Positions 57,754 through 64,000 of a DNA stretch of 64,000 bases are shown in pieces; the first letter of the stretch is position 1, and the number at the start of each line of letters is the position of its first letter. Source of the stretch: Periplaneta americana (lineage: Eukaryota > Arthropoda > Insecta > Blattodea > Blattidae). The DNA lies in contig NC_091119.1 in the NCBI RefSeq assembly GCF_040183065.1, forward strand, positions 108,700,263-108,764,262, in the 5' to 3' direction. A program made the translations under genes and the position numbers. The notes beneath the pieces were generated by a model. That model made no database searches. It was not told the DNA's origin and saw only the letters and a list, made by a program, of their open reading frames with translations.

Positions 57754-58841
57754 ATGGAGGAGGAGATCATAATGGTACCCGAGGACGGGTTTAGTCCAAT
57801 AGGTAAGTTGTGGTAAATGAAATGCCCTAGCGTGTTTCTGGATCGGTTTTTGGCTATGCCGCTATGCGCTGCTGACTCTATATTTCGCTACATTTGGGGA
57901 GCGGTAGCCCTAAGGAAGCTAGCGATGCATGATTTTATTGAGGGAAATATAAATGACAGTCAACTACAGACAATCGCTTATTATTGTTTAGGGATATATT
58001 ATGATGTTTCAGTTGTACGAGGTTATGTTTTCAGTGTAAATCTGTGGCATAATAGAAATTGTTACGTTAGCTAATTACAATACTTTCTGTGGCAGAAAAG
58101 TTCGTATGGAGCCGACCGATGGTACTTACATTGATAGAAGAATACAAGAAAGTTGAACATGAATTCAAAGATTCCAATATAAAAAAGAAACACATATGGC
58201 GAAAGATAGCCCAACGTCTTGCCGAGAGAGGTTATCCTAATGTGACTGAAGATATGTGTGATAAGAAGTGGCGTAATCTGAAGAAGACCTTTAAGGAAAT
58301 TTATGTTGGGCAACGTGGGTCACCACTGAGAACCAGATGGGGATTTTACAACGCAGTGGAAGAAATATTCAGCAAGGATCCCAATATTGTAAGTGCTGCT
58401 TCAGTTTCTGTTTCTACGAAACCATATTTAACTACAAAGAAAATTCCTGGTCCTGACGGACAAGAAATGCGAGTTGAAGTAATGGAAGTCGTAGGAAATT
58501 TGGACGAAGAGTATTTGGAAGAAGGGGAAGCAATAATGGCAGACAATACTGACGAAACAATATATGGAACAATAGATACTTCTACACAACAGCCTCCTCT
58601 TTGGTTCACAGAATTCCTGCAGCAGTATCATAACGATGAAGAGAGAAGAATAGAAATGTTGAATAAAATGCACGCCGATATTGTTGCTTTGGAAGAGAAA
58701 AAATGTGCTCTCTTAGCAACACTTATAGAGAAACTGGGAGGTCCTGCCGAAGTGCAAGATAGTACAAAATGCGTGGCGTCGGATTTTCAGAGACTAGAAA
58801 CAGAAGCCGCCAGAGATTTGCCAGAAAATTTTAATAACTGA
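57754..58841 (+). CDS. Myb/SANT-like (trihelix) DNA-binding protein, two exons
   Basis: Exon 1 is 57754-57802 (ATG, 16 codons plus one base) ending at GTAAGT; exon 2 is 58096-58841 after the acceptor TTTCTGTGGCAG. The junction keeps the frame, giving 264 residues. Residues about 19-110 form a Myb/SANT-like domain with the three spaced tryptophans W21 (FVWS), W51 (HIWRKIA) and W75 (KKWRNLKKTF), then RWGFYNAVEEIF. An acidic stretch (about 155-175) and a C-terminal helical, coiled-coil-like segment (EERRIEMLNKMHADIVALEE, about 200-235) follow. Proteins of this kind are nuclear, bind DNA and are often derived from PIF/Harbinger accessory ORFs. Intact frame and consensus splice sites argue for a real gene. 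Target genes are unknown. Confidence 0.85.
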
Positions 58842-60021
58842 ACTGTTATTTCCTATAAAATAATATATGCAAACGGAAAGGAGTTTTGTACATTGTAAAA
58901 TGCATTAGATTAAGCTGTGTTTTGAGTGATATCACTTTACACAACGCAGTCAATTGTTGAGGTTGCTTGAGGTTGCTCACAATACGGATTGAATATTTTT
59001 TCTCATGTTGATCTGTAAAAAAAAAGGCATGTTAGGCCTACACATAAAGGGCATCATCGGACAGTTTAGCATGCACACTAGTGATGAGTGCAATGTTAAT
59101 ATTTAATTCAGCATTCTAAAATTGTCATTAAACTAAATTATTTTTCAGTAGTGTGGACGAACTTCATTCTAATTCCTGACTAATACTCAAGATAAAAATA
59201 TAGGAACTTGTCCAAGCTGAGATGGCAGGCTGAATATTGAAATTTAAATACAAATTAACTTAATACATTGTATTTTTAAATTCAAGTTATCGTAGTTAAT
59301 TATATTTATGTCATTTGCTCTTTGACTGCGAGAGAGAACTGATGAAGGGGTACACACACATGCAAGTTGTATTGTGCTTGTTTCCTTAAGACTTCAGCAA
59401 AATGCACGAGCTACTGATCACATGGCATATAATAATAATGTGCAGGACAAAGATGGTAATTGTAAAGACAAGCTCAAATCATTCATTTATTGAAATCGAA
59501 TTACTTCACATAGGTAAATGCAATAAGGCTGTGAAAAAATGTAAGTGAATATATATTTCGGGCTACGGTACTTCAGCAGACGCAACAAAGCACTTAAATC
59601 ACTTTCCTACTAATCTTAATGAATTATTCTGTGGAAATAAGGTTAGGTTAGGTTTGTTTCTGTATATAGGAAACAGGTGTATGGAACATTTAGTCAGTCC
59701 TACTCTGTAAATTTAGTTTGGGTGATGTAAGTGCCTAGGTGGGTCTGCAGAACTAAGCCCATAAATTTTTAAGCTGGTGTGATATAAAGAATGTAGAAAA
59801 TTATTTGTTTTCATCTACTTCTGTAACTAGCAAAATTTATCTCTTTAATAATATGGCAATGAAATTCACGTGATTGTCTCAAAATTTCCAATTAAAAACC
59901 TTTAGTAGTATAAAAGTACTAAACAGTGGTGTCATTCCAGTTTTTAACAATCTGTTCTCTCCGCTAATAACTACAAATTTTATAACCTTAATATCAAATA
60001 TATTAAGTAGGATAATAGGTC
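58842..60021. other. 3' flank of SANT-like gene
   Basis: TATAAAATAATA about 10 bp after the stop may contribute to polyadenylation. The rest is AT-rich with no feature recognised; GGTTAGGTTAGG near 59641 is too short to call a telomere-like array. Confidence 0.4.
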
Positions 60022-60235
60022 CACCGCTGTGGAGTAACTGTTAACCTTCTTGGCCGTGAAATGAGTGGACCCAGGTTCAATTCCTGGTTGGGACAAGTTA
60101 CCTGGTTAGGATTTTTTTCTGAATTTTTTCCTCTACCTCTCGAAGCAGAATTGCTTGGTAACTTTCGGCGTTGGACTTTGGACTCATTTCGCCTTCATTT
60201 GTATCATTCCATTAATCATCTTACTAGTTTACAGG
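60022..60235 (+). repeat. SINE family A, diverged
   Basis: CGCTGTGGAGTAACTG head, B box AGGTTCAATTCCTGG, body GACAAGTTACCTGGTTAGG and ACTTTCGGCGTTGGAC. The 3' end of the family is replaced after ACTCATTTCGCC. Confidence 0.8.
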
Positions 60236-61377
60236 TCGACAGGGGGAACATGGCGAACGTGATTCCAGGATCTGCCTATAGGTGACATCTGTCTGTGGGA
60301 GCTGCACATATCCGGCGGAGCCGCAGGGTCTTTTAAGCGGAATGTGGGTGACCTGGGTAGTGTAGCTCCCTCGGATAGATGGTGCCTTGGTGAGTTGTGG
60401 AATCGACTGCGACATGTTCTTCTGGTTAAGGATGCAGCAGATTCAGGCACATGAATTGCGAACAGATGCCATTGATCTGAGGAGACTGCAGAACAACATC
60501 ACAGGCAGGCGGAGGATAAGAACTGGATGCTGTGGCTGAATCGATACGATGACACCATCATGCACTTGAAGAGTGATTCTTAATAGACTTCAGCAATCGT
60601 ACCAACATAAGAAGGTTGCACAATAAGCCTAAGGCTGTGATGCTTGCCTGGTGGTCCTCCTCCGAGAAAAAAAAATGTAAGATAATAACAAGCGGCTACA
60701 AATGAAAGAAAATATTGTAATGTGACATGTTGTTGCAGAATTGTGTAGACCATTTTAAAAACTCACAAATGCTCACTTGTGTCATGAAGAAGAACAGTAG
60801 GCCTACACATACAGAATATTCAGAACACCAACTAGCTTTGAGTATCTGACCACACCGACAAATTGTTTGAAACATCCGAAGATGCATCTGCACTTGCACT
60901 TACATTCCCTCCATTGTTACATCAAGTTTATTTAACTTTTCACTTCCTGAAACATCAACCATTCTATCATCTATTTTACTTTTCTCAAACGTACCACTAC
61001 TATCACTACTCAAACTCGACCGAATTCTTTGACACTTCATTACACTACAGCACTACACTAATTGCTCTCTGAGAATGTTAGGTAATAGATTCAAACATAA
61101 ACAGAGCTAAAATGATATGAGACACTAACGGCGCAGTTACCAATAATTGCCAGTATTGCCAATACCCTTAATGAAAATAAAATTATTTCATTCAAGTGGA
61201 ATAAAAATTGTGGGAGAATTTTAGAAACAGAAAAACGAAGTATCTTATTAATGTGCTTATTAGTGTATTTTGTACCGGTAGTTTAAAATCTATTATTTTA
61301 ATTATGCTTTTGAATACTATGTTTCATTATACTGTATACGGTATTAGCATTGGAAGGGAAGAAGTAGATGAATAAAA
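60236..61377. other. Unclassified spacer, GC-richer at left
   Basis: 60240-60660 is clearly less AT-rich and may be a decayed repeat or gene fragment; no domain was recognised in any frame. 60660-61377 is AT-rich without features. Confidence 0.35.
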
Positions 61378-61600
61378 TTATGGTTTATTTAACGATGCTC
61401 GCAACTGCCGACGTTATATCAGTGTCGCCGGTGTGCCGGAATTTTGTCTCACAGAGTTCTTTTACATGTCACTAAATCTAGTGACATGAGCCTGTCGCAT
61501 TTAAACACACTTAAATGCCATCAACTTGGGCCAGGATCGAACCCGCAACCTCGGGCACAGAAGGCCAATGCTATACCAACTGCGCCACTCAGGGCTGACG
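61378..61600 (-). repeat. SINE family S, full length
   Basis: On the minus strand: head GAGTGGCGCAGTTGGTATAG, B box GGGTTCGATCCTGGCCC, body TTAAGTGTGTTTAAATGCGA, CACTAGATTTAGTG hairpin, AAATTCCGGCACACCGGCGA and tail GCATCGTTAAATAAACC. A widely distributed insect SINE type by pattern memory. Confidence 0.85.
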
Positions 61601-62957
61601 ACTGCTGAAATAATATCATATGGGTTTCAAGGTTACAAGTATATCATAGTCCTGTCCTAATTGTCTGCACAGTTGGATAGGAAAGAATAATATAATAATT
61701 ATGGTCTCTTCTAGCTGATTGTACTTTATTTTTGCAATATTAAAAAAGCTGGAAAATTTCGTGTTAAAATTAATGTTCTTCCTCTCTGTAAAAAAAGCTA
61801 TTTCTTTAAACTTAAAAAGTTTAATAAACTGGTTCTGCAAACGACGACAAATTTAACAGCGGTTTGGGCAAAGCAGTTGAATGACACCACTGCTGCTAAA
61901 TCCATGTAAGTTGTCTTCATAAGGATAAAAATTCATGGCCATTCTTGAGTATAGGAGCCATAGGTAGTTTTATAGAAAACTCAAGCTAACCAGTTAGGTT
62001 AGTTTTGTTTTATGTAGGTAGAGAAATGCATATAATGATTTGAGCTGTTGTCTGATTGCGACAGTATGTGTACAGTACTCACAAGGACGAAGTTCATAAG
62101 CTCTGTTAACAGATGAATGTATATGCCAATCACCACTCCTCCCATCTCTTTGTTCTGTTTATTCTCTTCATTTTGCTTTCTTTCTCTACTTCTGTCTTGT
62201 TTCTGTCTACCTTCACTTTATAAACTATAAATGTACAATTACCATTGTAGCCTGTACAATTAAAACCAGACACTGCTTGCACTCCAACACTTCAACCATA
62301 AAGCCATGGATGCACTCGAAAGAAAAGGAGAATGAACATGACATCACAGCTGGCGTAGGATGGTAATAGGAAATGCCAAGTTCTGATATAACCTTAAAAG
62401 AATTTGGTCAACTAAACCAAAAATAATATAAACAAACTAAATATAACGTGCGAAAAATAAACCTAACCTAAAGAAAACAAGTGATGATATCAAAAATCAC
62501 GTAAACTAAAGTTGATTAAAACAAAATTAAAACTTCATAAAGATACCAAAACTAATCTAAATCATTTGCTTGTGTACCTCCGTAGAATTCTGTTTCACTG
62601 CAATGAAGAGTATACACATACATCATGTGCAACTGCAGATGAGTGAGTGCATGAAACAGATTCGTTACCCAATATATATATTGTATGTATCCTAGACTTC
62701 ATCCATCTGTGTATAGATATAATTGGGGCAAAGTTTCCAGGAGTCGCCTGTGACCTTCTCTCATTAGTGTAGGCTTATATACATTTCCAAAACTTTACCT
62801 TTGGCCCCTCTATTAAAGTTTCATCAGAGTTACAATAAGTCTGAAAATAGATGCAGCATAAAGAACTGTAAAATATTTAAGTTGACGCCAAAGCAGGCAC
62901 TGAGATGACACTTAGGATTAAAAAATTACATTTTAGAAAAACAGGTTGGTTTCCCTA
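61601..62957. other. AT-rich spacer, no feature seen
   Basis: About 1.35 kb. A 74-codon minus frame at 61616-61840 is low complexity. No repeat ends recognised. Confidence 0.4.

Positions 62958-63001
<44 letters not shown>
62958..63001. repeat. (TA)n microsatellite
   Basis: About 21 units. Confidence 0.95.
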
Positions 63002-63003
<2 letters not shown>

Positions 63004-63207
63004 GCACCTAATATAATTTTTTCGATGTTCAAAAATGATTTCTGTTTTTTGAACTGTGTATGTATTTTAAAACACTTTAATTAATCTTTCCACTTTCATT
63101 TGCATAGATGTAATATTTTTCGAAATAATTATATGCCGCTTTGGTCTAGTAAATATTGTAAATACGAAATTTTGAGAGGTCAGAGAAATTACTGTGTACA
63201 CAAATTA

Positions 63208-63310
63208 TGTATGTATGTATGTATGTATCCAATGCCTGCCCACTTCACTTTAAGTGATTCGAGTTCCGCATATTGTGGATAGATGGCAGGACTGTGACCC
63301 ATTTTATAGT
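63208..63310 (+). repeat. (TATG)n plus dispersed repeat shared with 6535
   Basis: About five TATG units, then CCCACTTCACTTTAAG and GATAGATGGCAGGACTGTGA, homologous to 6535-6625. Confidence 0.7.
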
Positions 63311-63860
63311 TGTACACAAATTATTGAATAATTAATAATATAGTTCCCCTGATGTTACATTTGTTACAAAGAACAGGCTCCAAAATATTTTTCCTTTGAA
63401 TCAGGAAGTAAACATTGTCCTCGCAACTTATCTAGGCAGCTGGGTTCCCTAGTGCTCTCTTGCTGCCCCGTAGCTATCTGCTGGCTACCTGACCGTTGCT
63501 GCAGCAGTTGTACGTACAGTTACAAAAGCATAATTTGGTATTTAATTTCAGTGCATTCCATTGGATATGGTAGGTGAAAGTATATGGTTTCACAAAATAA
63601 CAAACATAAATAAATTGCATTTTTCTTCTTCTGTGTGCTATATAGTATGATGACAACTCCAATTATTACAATATTCGTATCTGGCCGTGAGCTACTGATG
63701 GTAAGCGATGCATGAAGTCTTTCAAGTAGAAGCACAGGTCTGTAGTTGTTGGCTTTCCAAAAAACTTCACTTTCACATACAGTCATTATTATCAACATTC
63801 TTCTTCTTCCTCCTCCTCTTCCCTTGTTCATGATCATCATAGTCATCACTGCTGGTGTCG
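63311..63860. other. Spacer, no feature seen
   Basis: Includes a run of CTT/CTCC repeats at 63798-63825 that yields low-complexity frames. Nothing else recognised. Confidence 0.35.
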
Positions 63861-64000
63861 TCTAGATGTATTATAAAATCCATAAATTATTAAGGAAAAC
63901 ACTTGAAGCAAGTAAAGAGATAGGTTTCGAAATAAATCCCGAAAAGAAAAGTATATGATTATGTCTCGTGACTAGAACGAAGTACGAAATGGAAATATAA
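63861..64000 (+). pseudogene. LINE reverse transcriptase fragment, runs off end
   Basis: Plus strand reads TLEASKEIGFEINPEK, then after a shift KYMIMSRD, stop, NEVRNGNI. This is the block after the FADD motif of RTE/BovB-like or related LINE RTs (LLEASKEIGL.VN..KTKYM..SR). The upstream catalytic block is not recognisable. The fragment continues beyond the window. Confidence 0.65.

Noticed and set aside
57817..58074. 85-codon plus frame between the two SANT gene exons
   Set aside because: Lies wholly in the intron defined by consensus splice sites and has no recognisable domain.
59636..59662. Telomere-like TTAGG repeats
   Set aside because: Only two to three partial units (GGTTAGGTTAGG); common by chance in insect DNA.

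Overview
The window looks like AT-rich, repeat-dominated DNA from an insect, most probably a cockroach or other blattodean. The evidence is indirect: many tRNA-derived SINEs with insect-type bodies, LINE reverse transcriptase fragments of a type I associate with Periplaneta, dense hAT and Tc1/mariner relics, (TAA)n microsatellites, and an intron-containing gene with canonical GT/AG sites. I see no bacterial operon, CRISPR array or plasmid feature. The species is an inference.

Two host gene pieces are convincing. At 9144-9305 (minus) lies the first coding exon of a UBE2Q-like E2 ubiquitin-conjugating enzyme, ending in a GTAAGT donor; the later exons are not recognisable here. At 57754-58841 (plus) is a complete two-exon gene for a 264-residue Myb/SANT-like (trihelix, MADF-related) nuclear protein.

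Most of the rest is mobile DNA. Left part (1-20.8 kb): a head-to-head inverted mariner-like relic (484-2374), a PIF/Harbinger-like element with TAA target duplications and a MADF remnant (2973-4628), a LINE RT fragment (4632-5280), SINEs, a short hAT-type pseudogene with one stop (12068-12778) and several MITEs. Centre: two diverged copies of one long repeat, copy A (21.5-33.0 kb) and copy B (41.8-51.4 kb), both carrying long polypurine tracts. They have collected different insertions, so each serves as the empty site for the other: A has a tRNA-like foldback with a nested hAT, a LINE 3' end, a SINE and a 3.8-kb Tc1/mariner element with an apparently intact DD35E transposase (29663-30706); B has a LINE with a 14-bp duplication, nested SINEs, a second LINE interrupted by a hAT MITE, and a 21-bp minisatellite. 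Between them (33469-38406) sits a mariner element with about 330-bp inverted termini, itself hit by a hAT element with an 8-bp duplication. Right part (51.4-64 kb): a P/THAP9-like pseudogene split by a second tRNA-like foldback, more SINEs, the SANT gene, and a LINE RT fragment that runs off the end.

The best candidate for something undescribed is a set of related elements with an internal tRNA-like region, a conserved hairpin-rich leader, and an inverted, apparently circularly permuted arrangement (14189-14870, 23085-25307, 52442-52955). Two are flanked by target-site duplications (8 and 12 bp), so the inverted structure appears to have inserted as one unit.
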